From contig NZ_KE384043.1 in assembly GCF_000423565.1 (NCBI RefSeq), positions 115,550 through 179,549 on the forward strand: DNA of 64,000 nucleotides. Reading direction: 5' to 3'. The notes under the pieces were generated by a model. It saw only the letters and a program-made list of their open reading frames with translations, was not told the origin of the DNA and searched no databases. The stretch is from Runella zeae DSM 19591 (GTDB lineage Bacteria; Bacteroidota; Bacteroidia; Cytophagales; Spirosomataceae). Each line of letters begins with the position of its first letter. Positions within the stretch are counted from its first letter, which is position 1. The position numbers were made by a program, and so were the translations under genes. This document shows, piece by piece, positions 42,002 to 50,505 of the stretch.

Positions 42002-43198
42002 ATGATTTCGACGTACCGGCAAAACTACAACGCAGCTTTTAGCGAAGAAAAATACCACGAATTTGTGGAAGGTATCAAGGCTGATTGGCCTGAACAACTG
42101 GATTTTCGCGTAGCCGAAACACCCGTGTTTGTGCCAGCGGCTCTTAAAAACAAACTTATTGAAGCTTGTGAGTCATTTGTCGATGTCATTGTAGGACCAC
42201 ATTTTAAGGTCAAAACTCAACACGCCATACCTCTGGGCCAACATGTACCCCATGAAAACGACCATGCTTCCTTTTTGGCAATCGACTTTGCAATATGTAA
42301 GGATAGTGACGGAGAACTGATTCCGCAACTAATTGAATTGCAGGGTTTTCCTTCTATTTTTGGATTTCAGAGCTATGTGACAGAAAAATTTCGTGAGTAT
42401 TTCCCTATTCCGGCCGAGTTTAGTAATTATTTCAGTGGAGTTAGAACCCAAGCCGAATACATCGCCAAGCTGAAAGAGGTGATTGTGGCAGACGAAAACC
42501 CTGAAAATGTGATTTTGCTAGAAATATATCCTGAGCAGCAAAAAACACGGATAGATTTTACGGTTACTGAGGCTTTTTTGGGCGTAAAAGCGGTGTGTTA
42601 TACCAAAATAAAGAAAAAGGATCGTAAACTATATTACGAAAAAGACGGTCGTGAGCTTGAAATTAAGCGTATTTACAATCGTTTGATTTTTGACGATTTG
42701 ACCAATTTTCCTGACCTTCAGACCGATTTTAATCTTACCGACGACATAGATGTAACATGGGTAGGGCATCCCAACTGGTTTTTTCGTATCAGCAAATATA
42801 CGCTTCCGTATCTTCAGAGTCCCTATGTGCCAGAAACCCGTTTTTTGAGCGAATATGGGGATGAGTTTCCCGCAGATTTAGAAAATTATGTACTCAAACC
42901 GCTTTTTTCATTTGCGGGAAGTGGCGTAAAAATCCACGTAGAATTACAAGATTTAAAAGAAATCTGTGATCCGGAAAATTGGATTTTGCAAAGAAAAGTG
43001 AATTATGAGCCAGTCATTCAAGCGCCAGATGGGCTTGTAAAATGCGAAATCAGAATGCTCTATGTATGGAAAGACAATGCCCCTCGTCCAGAGTTGTTGA
43101 CGAGTTTGAGCCGTCTGAGTAGAGGTGAAATGATTGGAGTAAGTTTCAACAAAGACTTTACTTGGGTGGGTGGGACTACCTGCTTCTACGAACCATAG
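42002..43198 (+). CDS. ATP-grasp-like protein of unknown function
   Basis: A 398-aa cytoplasmic protein. It is not recognised by name, but NYVLKPLFSFAGSGVKIHVE (about 298-317) looks like the ATP-grasp lysine strand and glycine-rich loop, similar to glutathionylspermidine-synthase-like ligases. The C-terminus (CEIRMLYVW, then GTTCFYEP) fits the metal-binding strands of that fold. With the upstream amidotransferase it may form an ammonia-dependent amide ligase, acting on a small molecule or a protein terminus. Both genes read in one direction with no overlap. Substrate unknown. Confidence 0.6.
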   Translation: MISTYRQNYNAAFSEEKYHEFVEGIKADWPEQLDFRVAETPVFVPAALKNKLIEACESFVDVIVGPHFKVKTQHAIPLGQHVPHENDHASFLAIDFAICKDSDGELIPQLIELQGFPSIFGFQSYVTEKFREYFPIPAEFSNYFSGVRTQAEYIAKLKEVIVADENPENVILLEIYPEQQKTRIDFTVTEAFLGVKAVCYTKIKKKDRKLYYEKDGRELEIKRIYNRLIFDDLTNFPDLQTDFNLTDDIDVTWVGHPNWFFRISKYTLPYLQSPYVPETRFLSEYGDEFPADLENYVLKPLFSFAGSGVKIHVELQDLKEICDPENWILQRKVNYEPVIQAPDGLVKCEIRMLYVWKDNAPRPELLTSLSRLSRGEMIGVSFNKDFTWVGGTTCFYEP

Positions 43199-43215
43199 CC
43201 TAAAATGGTGTATTG

Positions 43216-43236
43216 GGCTTCCCCTTTTTTGGGGGA
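43216..43236. repeat. Intergenic CCCC/GGGG palindrome
   Basis: GCTTCCCCTTTTTTGGGGGA then AA has arms TTCCCC/GGGGAA. It resembles the gene-embedded palindromes but lacks a T-run after the stem, so it is a poor terminator. Confidence 0.4.
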
Positions 43237-43254
43237 AATGTTTGATTGCACAAT

Positions 43255-43287
43255 TTTGAATTTATTACCTTGATTTTTATATTTTTG
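43255..43287 (+). promoter_or_regulatory. TTTG-N21-TATTTTTG promoter-like pair upstream of susC
   Basis: TTTG at 43255-43258 and TATTTTTG at 43280-43287, 21 bp apart, match the Bacteroidota -33/-7 layout. It lies far (about 326 bp) from the susC start. Confidence 0.4.
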
Positions 43288-43613
43288 TATAGAGATTAGG
43301 TTATCTACACTAAAATTTTGCTTTATATTTTGAAACACTTTTACGTAAAAGCTGGAAAATACCGAAAAAAAGGTGATTTTTTATATCACCCTATCTGCCA
43401 TTTTTGTACTTCCTGTGTTTGTGAAGAAAGGGCTTTCACAAATTTATCTCCTTGTAAGATTTTTCGAGCCAGCTGTGATATAGGGGATAGCTAACTACTT
43501 TGTAGTAGCTATGGCTCTTATTTAAGAATAAACCCAATCTTTTGACAGAGGGAAGGTATTTATCGTATTTATTTTTCAATTTTTATATTTTATCAACTTC
43601 TAACAAATCAAGT

Positions 43614-46600
43614 ATGAGACAATTTCTACGTATGAGCCTATTAGTGATGGCGTGTATGTCGGGTCTTGCTCTAAGAGCACAAGACACGGTAGTGACAGGT
43701 AAAGTCACTACGGCTGAGGATGGAGTAGGTATGCCAGGAGTATCTATTTCAGTAAAAGGTACCACTCGCGGTGCCAATACCGATGCAGAAGGAAACTATC
43801 GGGTATCTGTACCTAATAATGCTACATTAGTTTTTAGTTTTGTAGGGTTTACTTCTATCGAAGAAAAAGTAGGTGCCCGTTCTGTAATTAATGTACAGCT
43901 TAGTGTTGATACCAAAACTTTGAGCGAAATCGTGGTGACGGGTTATGGTTCACAAATCAAACGAGATTTGACGGGCAATATCGCCCAAGTAAAGTCCAAG
44001 GATATTGAAAATATGCCTACGCCTAGTGTGGATGCTGCTTTGCAAGGAAAGGCCGCCGGGGTATTTGTCAATTCGGGTAGTGGAAAACTAGGGCAAGGAA
44101 TCACAGTACGTGTGCGTGGAAACTCTTCCATCAGTGCGAGTAGTCAGCCACTTTATGTAGTAGATGGAATCCCTGTAACAAGTGGTGACCAATCCAACTA
44201 CGGAGGTGAAACTAACCCCCTCGCCGATATTAATCCAAATGATATTGAATCAATTGAGATTTTGAAAGATGCTTCGGCAGCGGCAATTTATGGAGCTAGG
44301 GCTGCTAACGGCGTTGTGCTTATTTCAACCAAACGAGGTAAGGCAGGCAAGACCAATATTTCGTTTAACTATCAGGCAGGGGTGGCGCAAGCTACGCGCC
44401 GTTTGCCTTTCTTAAATACCGAACAATACGAGAAGTTTTATCGCCAAGCAGCTGGTTACGTGGATGAACTAGACGGCCTAAGTCCTGAAGACCCTAGCTC
44501 TAATACGCAATACTTGTTTGGACCGGATGGGTTTTTGGAATATTACAGCTATGGTACTTACGGTACTCCCAAACAAACTGATAACAACTGGCAAGAGAAA
44601 GCTTTCCAAAAAGGGCCAATGCAACAGATTGACCTTCAGTTGAGTGGAGGGAATGAAAAAACTAAATTTTTTATGTCGGGTCAATATTTGAGCCAAACGG
44701 GTACAATCATCGGTAACAAACTTGAGCGTATTTCTGGGCGTTTGAATGTAGATCACCAAGCGACTAATTGGCTCAATGTAGGTCTTATGATGAGTTTGGC
44801 TCGTACTGACAACTGGCGTTTGCCCGACGACAATGCCTTCTCAAATCCTTTGCAGATGGCAGCCTTGACACCGTTTACGCCTTTTATTGATCCTAACACC
44901 AATTTGCCCGCAGGTGCGCCTCCGGGTGATGTAAATATCCCGCTTTATTACAATCCTATTTTGAGTATTGATTACGCAGATTTTGTACAGACTTCTTATC
45001 GCAACCTGACCAATACTTATGCACAAGTAAATCTTTTGCCAGGGCTTAAGTTTCGTAGCGAATGGGGACTGGATTTATTGAATATGAATGAAGAGGCCTA
45101 TTTCCAAAGCCAAACGGTGCGTAATCAGAGCCGTGCTTCTAATGGAATCGGTGCCAATTATGGGACTTTTGTGACCAATTATAACGCCAATAATTTCTTT
45201 AATTATCTAAAGGATTTTGGAAGGCATAGTATTGATGCCACTTTGGGAATGTCGTATCAACAATCTCAAACCAAGCGTAATTATGTAGAAGGTACTCAGT
45301 TTCCTTCTGATTCATACCGTAAAATTGCGAGTGCTGCTGTCAAATCTGATGGAACTAGTACCGAAACCAATTATCGATTCTTGTCTTATTTCACAAGGGT
45401 CAACTACCGCTTCAACGACCGCTATTTGCTAGGAGCAAGTGCGCGGGTAGAAGGGTCATCGCGGTTTGGTAAAAATTCTCGTTACGGATTCTTCCCCTCA
45501 GTATCCGCTGGTTGGGTGATTTCGGAAGAAAATTTCTTGAAAAATAATAACCTCATTAGTTTCCTCAAACTTCGGGCAAGTTATGGATTGACTGGGAATG
45601 CCGAGATTGGAGATTTTCCACAATTGGGTCTTTTTCAGGGAGATGCGGGCTACGTAGGTGCTCCTGGACAACGACCTTCACAAATTGCTAACCCTGATTT
45701 GAAATGGGAAAGTAGTCGTCAGGTAGATATAGGAATTGATTTTGGTATTCTCAACAATCGTATCAACGGTGAAATTGACTATTACGTAAAAAAGACAACT
45801 GATTTACTCTTGGAAGTAAATGTGCCAGGTACAACGGGTTTTGCACGTCAATTCAAAAATGTAGGTGCGCTTGAAAACAAAGGCTTGGAATTTGTACTGA
45901 ATACTCAAAATACAGTTGGTAAATTCAAATGGAACACCTCTTTCAACATCGCTACCAATGCCAATAAAGTAACCGACGTCCAGGGGCAGATTATCGAAGG
46001 AGGGGTAAGAAACATGAACCGTGTCATGGAAGGTCAACCTATCGGCGTGTTTTTTACGCGTGAGTATGCAGGAGTTGACCCTAACAACGGGGACGCTTTG
46101 TTTTATAAAAACACCAAAAATCCTGATGGTAGCATAGATCGTAGCACAGTTACCAACAGCGGCTATAACTCAACCGAGAGAGTAGTGGTAGGAAATCCTA
46201 ATCCGAAATTTATCGGAGGTATTACCAATACCCTTTCTTATGGAGGTATTGATTTCAGTATTTTCTTTAATGGAGTAGCAGGAAATGATGTTAATTTTTA
46301 CGGAGTAGGACAGTACTCATCGGCCAATGGTATTTATGAGGATAACCAAACTACCGACCAATTGAATGCATGGACTCCCGAAAATCGTAATACTGATGTG
46401 CCACAGGCACGTTATCTGATTACGAATGGTAGTCAACCTTCTAGCCGTTATATATTTGATGGTTCTTATTTGCGGTTGCGGACTCTCAGTCTTGGATATA
46501 CGATTCCTAAAAACTTGACTCAACGTTTGAAAATAGACCGTGTGCGGGTTTATTTCTCCGCCATGAACCTTGCTACTTTTACCAAATATAAAGGTTGGGA

Positions 46601-46709
46601 TCCTGAAGTAAACTCTGATACGTTTACGAGCAATTTTGCGCAAGGCAATGATTTTTACACACCACCGCAGCCTCGTACCATTTTGTTTGGCGTCAACATC
46701 GGATTTTAA
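43614..46709 (+). CDS. SusC/RagA-type TonB-linked outer-membrane transporter
   Basis: A 1031-aa outer-membrane importer. The ATG at 43614 opens a signal peptide (MRQFLRMSLLVMACMSGLAL); the frame extends to 43542, but that start is rejected. A carboxypeptidase D regulatory-like domain (about 25-105, GVGMPGVSISVKGTTRGANT) is followed by a plug (TLSEIVVTGYGSQ, GVFVNSGSGKLGQGITVRVR, PLYVVDGIPV) and a 22-strand barrel to the C-terminal phenylalanine region. It works with the SusD lipoprotein encoded next. The ligand is unknown; no glycoside hydrolase or regulator is adjacent. Confidence 0.96.
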   Translation: MRQFLRMSLLVMACMSGLALRAQDTVVTGKVTTAEDGVGMPGVSISVKGTTRGANTDAEGNYRVSVPNNATLVFSFVGFTSIEEKVGARSVINVQLSVDTKTLSEIVVTGYGSQIKRDLTGNIAQVKSKDIENMPTPSVDAALQGKAAGVFVNSGSGKLGQGITVRVRGNSSISASSQPLYVVDGIPVTSGDQSNYGGETNPLADINPNDIESIEILKDASAAAIYGARAANGVVLISTKRGKAGKTNISFNYQAGVAQATRRLPFLNTEQYEKFYRQAAGYVDELDGLSPEDPSSNTQYLFGPDGFLEYYSYGTYGTPKQTDNNWQEKAFQKGPMQQIDLQLSGGNEKTKFFMSGQYLSQTGTIIGNKLERISGRLNVDHQATNWLNVGLMMSLARTDNWRLPDDNAFSNPLQMAALTPFTPFIDPNTNLPAGAPPGDVNIPLYYNPILSIDYADFVQTSYRNLTNTYAQVNLLPGLKFRSEWGLDLLNMNEEAYFQSQTVRNQSRASNGIGANYGTFVTNYNANNFFNYLKDFGRHSIDATLGMSYQQSQTKRNYVEGTQFPSDSYRKIASAAVKSDGTSTETNYRFLSYFTRVNYRFNDRYLLGASARVEGSSRFGKNSRYGFFPSVSAGWVISEENFLKNNNLISFLKLRASYGLTGNAEIGDFPQLGLFQGDAGYVGAPGQRPSQIANPDLKWESSRQVDIGIDFGILNNRINGEIDYYVKKTTDLLLEVNVPGTTGFARQFKNVGALENKGLEFVLNTQNTVGKFKWNTSFNIATNANKVTDVQGQIIEGGVRNMNRVMEGQPIGVFFTREYAGVDPNNGDALFYKNTKNPDGSIDRSTVTNSGYNSTERVVVGNPNPKFIGGITNTLSYGGIDFSIFFNGVAGNDVNFYGVGQYSSANGIYEDNQTTDQLNAWTPENRNTDVPQARYLITNGSQPSSRYIFDGSYLRLRTLSLGYTIPKNLTQRLKIDRVRVYFSAMNLATFTKYKGWDPEVNSDTFTSNFAQGNDFYTPPQPRTILFGVNIGF

Positions 46710-46742
46710 TTCACTTCACCATCAAAAAAAACATTATTCACT

Positions 46743-48122
46743 ATGAAAAAAATATTCATTCCATATATCATAGGCGTATTGGTAATGCTTGACAGTTGTC
46801 AGTCGCGTTTGGATGTGTCTCCTACCCAAACCATTGATCAGAATGTGGCACTCAGTGCTTCTAAAGACGTAGAAGCAGCGTTGATTGGAGCTTATGACGG
46901 CTTGCAGGGGGCCAATACCAACGGCGATACTTACGCTGGAGGATACCAATATACTTCTGAGTTATTGGCGGCAGTTACTAATGAGGTTCGTTTCGGAGGT
47001 ACATTTGCTAATTTGCAAGAACTTTTCAGAAAGGAAATTACTACCATCAATTCGACGGCTGAGGGGCTTTGGATGCGTTCTTATTTAACTATCAACCGCA
47101 CCAACAATGTATTGGCAAATATTGATAAGGTAACAGACGCCAAAAAAAGTGCGGTTGAAGGGGGGGCTCGTTTTATCAGAGGAGCAGTTTATTTTGAGTT
47201 GGTACGTTTATATGCCAAACAATGGGGTGATGGCAGCAATACTACCAATCTAGGCGTACCGCTGGTATTGAAGCCCACCGCTGATGTTACAGATGCTGAT
47301 AAAGTTCCACGTAGTACAGTAGCACAAGTGTATACGCAAGCAATTGAAGACTTGACTAAAGCCGAAGAACTCTTGCCTGCTACAAATGGGGCTTATGCTA
47401 CTAAAGGCGCTGCGGCTGCGATTTTGGCTCGTATCTACCTTCAGCAAGGCAACTATGCCGCCGCTAGAGATGCTGCTAACAGAGTGATTGCTTCAAATCG
47501 CTATCGTTTGGTAACACCTTTTGGGATGGCTTTTAATACAAAACTTAACAATAATGGAGGTACTCCCGCAGAGTATGTATTCTCCATTCAAGTCAACGAC
47601 CAAGATGGGTTTAATGGGATGAATACGTTTTTTGGAACTACTATAGGCTCTATTCCGGGGACGGCTGGGCGTGGCGATATTCGTGTCCAACCTGACCACA
47701 TTGCTCTATATGAAGCAGGGGATGCACGTGGTGCTTTTTTTATCAAACCCACGGCCAATACTTTCACTTATAAGTTTTTGGATCGTTTTGGACATGTGCC
47801 TGTGGTTCGTTTAGCCGAAATGATTCTGACGCGTGCCGAAGCCAATTTTCGATTGGGTACTGCGGTAGGGGCTACTCCTGTAGAAGATATCAATACCATC
47901 AGAACACGTGCAGGACTTCCTAGCGTGACAAGCGTTACTTTGGCATCTATCTTAAAAGAGCGTAAATTAGAGCTTGCTTTTGAAGGTCATGCGCTTCATG
48001 ATATCAAACGTACAGGAGGAACGGTAGGGGCTTTGCCTTTTAACTCGCCTAAGCTGATTTTGCCCATTCCCCAACGCGAAATGGATGTAAACACGCAATT
48101 GGTTCAAAATGAAGGATACTAA
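46743..48122 (+). CDS. SusD/RagB-family nutrient-binding lipoprotein
   Basis: A 459-aa outer-membrane lipoprotein that lids the SusC transporter. Lipobox LDSC (about 16-19) follows a short signal (MKKIFIPYIIGVLVM). TPR-like helices span the N-terminal region (about 35-250; YLTINRTNNVLANIDKV, AILARIYLQQGNYAAARDAA). The C-terminal RagB/SusD signature RLAEMILTRAEANFRLG ... INTIRTRAGLP ... ERKLELAFEGHALHDIKR is clear. It is 33 bp after susC and ends at a strong terminator, so susCD is a two-gene operon. Confidence 0.96.
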   Translation: MKKIFIPYIIGVLVMLDSCQSRLDVSPTQTIDQNVALSASKDVEAALIGAYDGLQGANTNGDTYAGGYQYTSELLAAVTNEVRFGGTFANLQELFRKEITTINSTAEGLWMRSYLTINRTNNVLANIDKVTDAKKSAVEGGARFIRGAVYFELVRLYAKQWGDGSNTTNLGVPLVLKPTADVTDADKVPRSTVAQVYTQAIEDLTKAEELLPATNGAYATKGAAAAILARIYLQQGNYAAARDAANRVIASNRYRLVTPFGMAFNTKLNNNGGTPAEYVFSIQVNDQDGFNGMNTFFGTTIGSIPGTAGRGDIRVQPDHIALYEAGDARGAFFIKPTANTFTYKFLDRFGHVPVVRLAEMILTRAEANFRLGTAVGATPVEDINTIRTRAGLPSVTSVTLASILKERKLELAFEGHALHDIKRTGGTVGALPFNSPKLILPIPQREMDVNTQLVQNEGY

Positions 48123-48145
48123 ATCATAGAAGTATAATCATCACT

Positions 48146-48181
48146 AAAACCCTGCTTACTTCGGTGAGCAGGGTTTTTTTG
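48146..48181 (+). terminator. Terminator of the susCD operon
   Basis: AAAACCCTGCTTAC/GTGAGCAGGGTTTT with a UUCG tetraloop and a T-run; one G-T pair in the stem. Confidence 0.9.
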
Positions 48182-48220
48182 TAGATATTTGCAGCTATTA
48201 TCAACCATTTTGAAGTAAGT

Positions 48221-49450
48221 ATGTCAGATTTTCTTTCGCATCGTCAGCAGCTTTTTTATAATCATCTTGCTCAAACCTCCGATTTTCCATTGGCTTTAGA
48301 AATCGAAAAAGCCGAGGGGATTTACTTATATGGAAAAGGAGAAAAAAAGTATGTAGATATGATTTCGGGGATTGCGGTAAGCAATGTAGGGCATCGGCAT
48401 CCTAAGGTACTGGAGGCGATTCGGCAGCAACTGGACAAATACCTACATCTGATGGTGTATGGCGAATACATCGAAACACCCCAAGTGAGATTGGCACAAG
48501 CGCTGGTGAAAACATTGGAAGTAAAAAACAACGATAATGTCCCCAAACTTGATAATGTGTATTTTACCAATTCGGGCGCAGAAGCGGTAGAAGGAGCCAT
48601 GAAATTGGCCAAAAGATATACCCGTCGTCACGAAATCATCTCTTGCTACAATGCTTATCATGGTTCTACGCAAGGGGCCTTGAGCTTGGCAGGGGCGGAG
48701 TTTTTTAAGCGTAATTTTCGGCCTTTGTTACCAGATATTAAACACATAACGCACGGACGTATAGACGATTTAGGGAAAATCACTAATCATACGGCGGCTG
48801 TTATTATTGAAGTAATTTCGGGCGAAGCAGGCGTAAGGGTGCCGACGCGTGAGTATCATCAAGCATTAAGACAAAGATGCACCGAAACAGGTACGCTGTT
48901 GATTTTTGACGAAATTCAGACTGGGTTTGGACGAACAGGAAGTTTTTGGGCTTTTGAGCAATACGGCGTGCGACCTGATGTGTTGCTTTGTGCGAAAGGT
49001 ATGGGAGGCGGAATGCCGATTGGGGCGTTTATCGCTTCGCAAGAAGTAATGTCGGTTTTTAAAAATAACCCCATTCTGGGGCATATTACCACTTTTGGGG
49101 GGCATCCCGTAAGCTGTGCGGCTTCTTTGGCTACTTTGGAAGTGATAGGGGAAGGAATGGGATATGGCGGCAAGGGCGATACGTTGACCGTAAAAGAAAA
49201 AGGTGAATTGATAAAGAAGACGCTCATTCATCCTAAAATCAAAGAAATACGAGGAGAAGGCTTAATGTTGGCTGTCGAGTTTGAGTCTTTTGACGCATTA
49301 AAACCCATTATTGACCGAGCGATTGAAAATGGGGTAATTACAGATTGGTTTTTGTTTTGTGACAACTCCATGCGATTGGCTCCGCCACTCATTATTTCAG
49401 AATCACAAATTCTCACGGCCTGCAATGTAATTTTAGAAGCAATTGATTGA
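48221..49450 (+). CDS. Class III PLP-dependent aminotransferase
   Basis: A 409-aa enzyme of the ornithine/acetylornithine aminotransferase fold. The PLP-binding Lys259 is in CAKGMGGGMPIG, preceded by FDEIQTGFGRTG (about 228-239) and NSGAEAVEGAMKLA (about 112-125). Specificity cannot be decided: ArgD-like, 4-aminobutyrate and diaminopimelate-related enzymes all share these motifs. It is just upstream of dapA, but with a promoter element between them, so a lysine-pathway role is only suggested. Confidence 0.88.
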   Translation: MSDFLSHRQQLFYNHLAQTSDFPLALEIEKAEGIYLYGKGEKKYVDMISGIAVSNVGHRHPKVLEAIRQQLDKYLHLMVYGEYIETPQVRLAQALVKTLEVKNNDNVPKLDNVYFTNSGAEAVEGAMKLAKRYTRRHEIISCYNAYHGSTQGALSLAGAEFFKRNFRPLLPDIKHITHGRIDDLGKITNHTAAVIIEVISGEAGVRVPTREYHQALRQRCTETGTLLIFDEIQTGFGRTGSFWAFEQYGVRPDVLLCAKGMGGGMPIGAFIASQEVMSVFKNNPILGHITTFGGHPVSCAASLATLEVIGEGMGYGGKGDTLTVKEKGELIKKTLIHPKIKEIRGEGLMLAVEFESFDALKPIIDRAIENGVITDWFLFCDNSMRLAPPLIISESQILTACNVILEAID

Positions 49451-49460
49451 CAAATTTTGA

Positions 49461-49468
49461 TACCTTTG
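49461..49468 (+). promoter_or_regulatory. TANNTTTG -7 element before dapA
   Basis: TACCTTTG then CAGCG, about 65 bp before the ATG at 49533. Confidence 0.45.
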
Positions 49469-49503
49469 CAGCGTTTATTGAAATCACCTACCAGTATTTA
49501 TTG

Positions 49504-49520
49504 ACGGACTGGAAGTCCGT
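49504..49520 (+). promoter_or_regulatory. 7-bp hairpin just before the dapA start
   Basis: ACGGACT-GGA-AGTCCGT is a perfect 7-bp stem ending 12 bases before the ATG. Similar in placement to the hairpin at 3539-3554. It could be a translation control element or a dispersed short palindrome. Confidence 0.45.
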
Positions 49521-49532
49521 AACACAAACCAA

Positions 49533-50417
49533 ATGGACACCAAATTTTTCGGCGTAGGCGTAGCGCTAGTCACTCCTTTTGACGCCAATCATGATATTGA
49601 TTTCTCGGCCCTTAAAGCACTACTTGATTTTGTGAGTGAAGGAGGGGTAAATTATCTGGTGGTTCAGGGTACCACCGGCGAAACTTCTACGACTACTTCC
49701 CAAGAGAAGTTGGATTTGTTGAAGTTTGTGAAAGAAAATAACCCCAAAAAGCTTCCTGTCGTGTATGGTTTAGGGGGTAATAATACGCGTGCCGTATTAG
49801 AAACTATCAAGAGTACAGACCTGACAGGAGTAGATGCGATTTTGTCGGTATGTCCTTATTATAATAAACCTTCTCAAAAAGGACTGATTGCGCACTTTAC
49901 GGCTATCGCGGATGCAAGTCCGGTACCAGTGTTTTTGTATAATGTACCCGGCCGTACGGTAGTTAATATGAAAGTAGAGACGATTGCGGAGTTAGCCAAT
50001 CACCCAAATATCATCGGAATCAAGGATGCTTGTGGCAATTTTGACCAATATATGGAATTGGCGAAGGTTTGTCCTGCCGATTTTTTACTGATTTCAGGAG
50101 ACGACAATCACGTTTCTCCTATGATTAGTGTAGGCTGGAAGGGAGTCATATCGGTGATAGCCAATGCGTTTCCCAAAGAATTTACGGAGATGACTTGGCA
50201 TGCCCTTGAAGGCCGGCCTGAAGAAGCGATGTCAATTCAAGGTAGGTTCTTGGATATGGATGCTCCGTTGTATGCAGAATCAAATCCAGTTGGTATCAAA
50301 AAATGCCTTGAAATCAAGGGTATCTGTGGGGCAGAAGTGCGTTTACCATTGGTAAAAGCATCGGACGAATTGGGGGCTACCTTAGAAAAGATTATGAAAA
50401 AGGAAGGCTTTATTTAA
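49533..50417 (+). CDS. dapA: 4-hydroxy-tetrahydrodipicolinate synthase
   Basis: A 294-aa TIM-barrel enzyme that condenses pyruvate with L-aspartate semialdehyde in lysine and meso-diaminopimelate synthesis. The Schiff-base Lys164 is in GIKDACGNFDQ, the catalytic Tyr136 in FLYNVPGRT, and the substrate loop is GTTGETSTTT (about 46-55). Length equals the family norm. Single gene closed by a perfect bidirectional terminator. Confidence 0.96.
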   Translation: MDTKFFGVGVALVTPFDANHDIDFSALKALLDFVSEGGVNYLVVQGTTGETSTTTSQEKLDLLKFVKENNPKKLPVVYGLGGNNTRAVLETIKSTDLTGVDAILSVCPYYNKPSQKGLIAHFTAIADASPVPVFLYNVPGRTVVNMKVETIAELANHPNIIGIKDACGNFDQYMELAKVCPADFLLISGDDNHVSPMISVGWKGVISVIANAFPKEFTEMTWHALEGRPEEAMSIQGRFLDMDAPLYAESNPVGIKKCLEIKGICGAEVRLPLVKASDELGATLEKIMKKEGFI

Positions 50418-50450
50418 GGGCTAAGGCACGCAAGAAAATAGAAGTTGAGT

Positions 50451-50492
50451 CAACAAAAAAGGTGTTTCTGACGAGAAACACCTTTTTTGTTG
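50451..50492. terminator. Bidirectional terminator between dapA and the M14 peptidase gene
   Basis: A 19-bp perfect stem, CAACAAAAAAGGTGTTTCT paired with its complement around GACG; A- and T-runs serve both converging genes. Confidence 0.92.
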
Positions 50493-50505
50493 GAAGTAAA
50501 TATTA

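Larger units (their letters stand above)
43199..43613 (+). other. 415-bp intergenic region / long leader before susC
   Basis: No supportable gene. It contains the palindrome at 43216-43236, a promoter-like pair at 43255-43287, and a bulged hairpin near 43487-43512 (TAGCTAACTAC/GTAGTAGCTA). If transcription starts at the promoter-like pair, the susC mRNA leader is about 320 bases and the hairpin could serve in post-transcriptional control. Confidence 0.4.
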
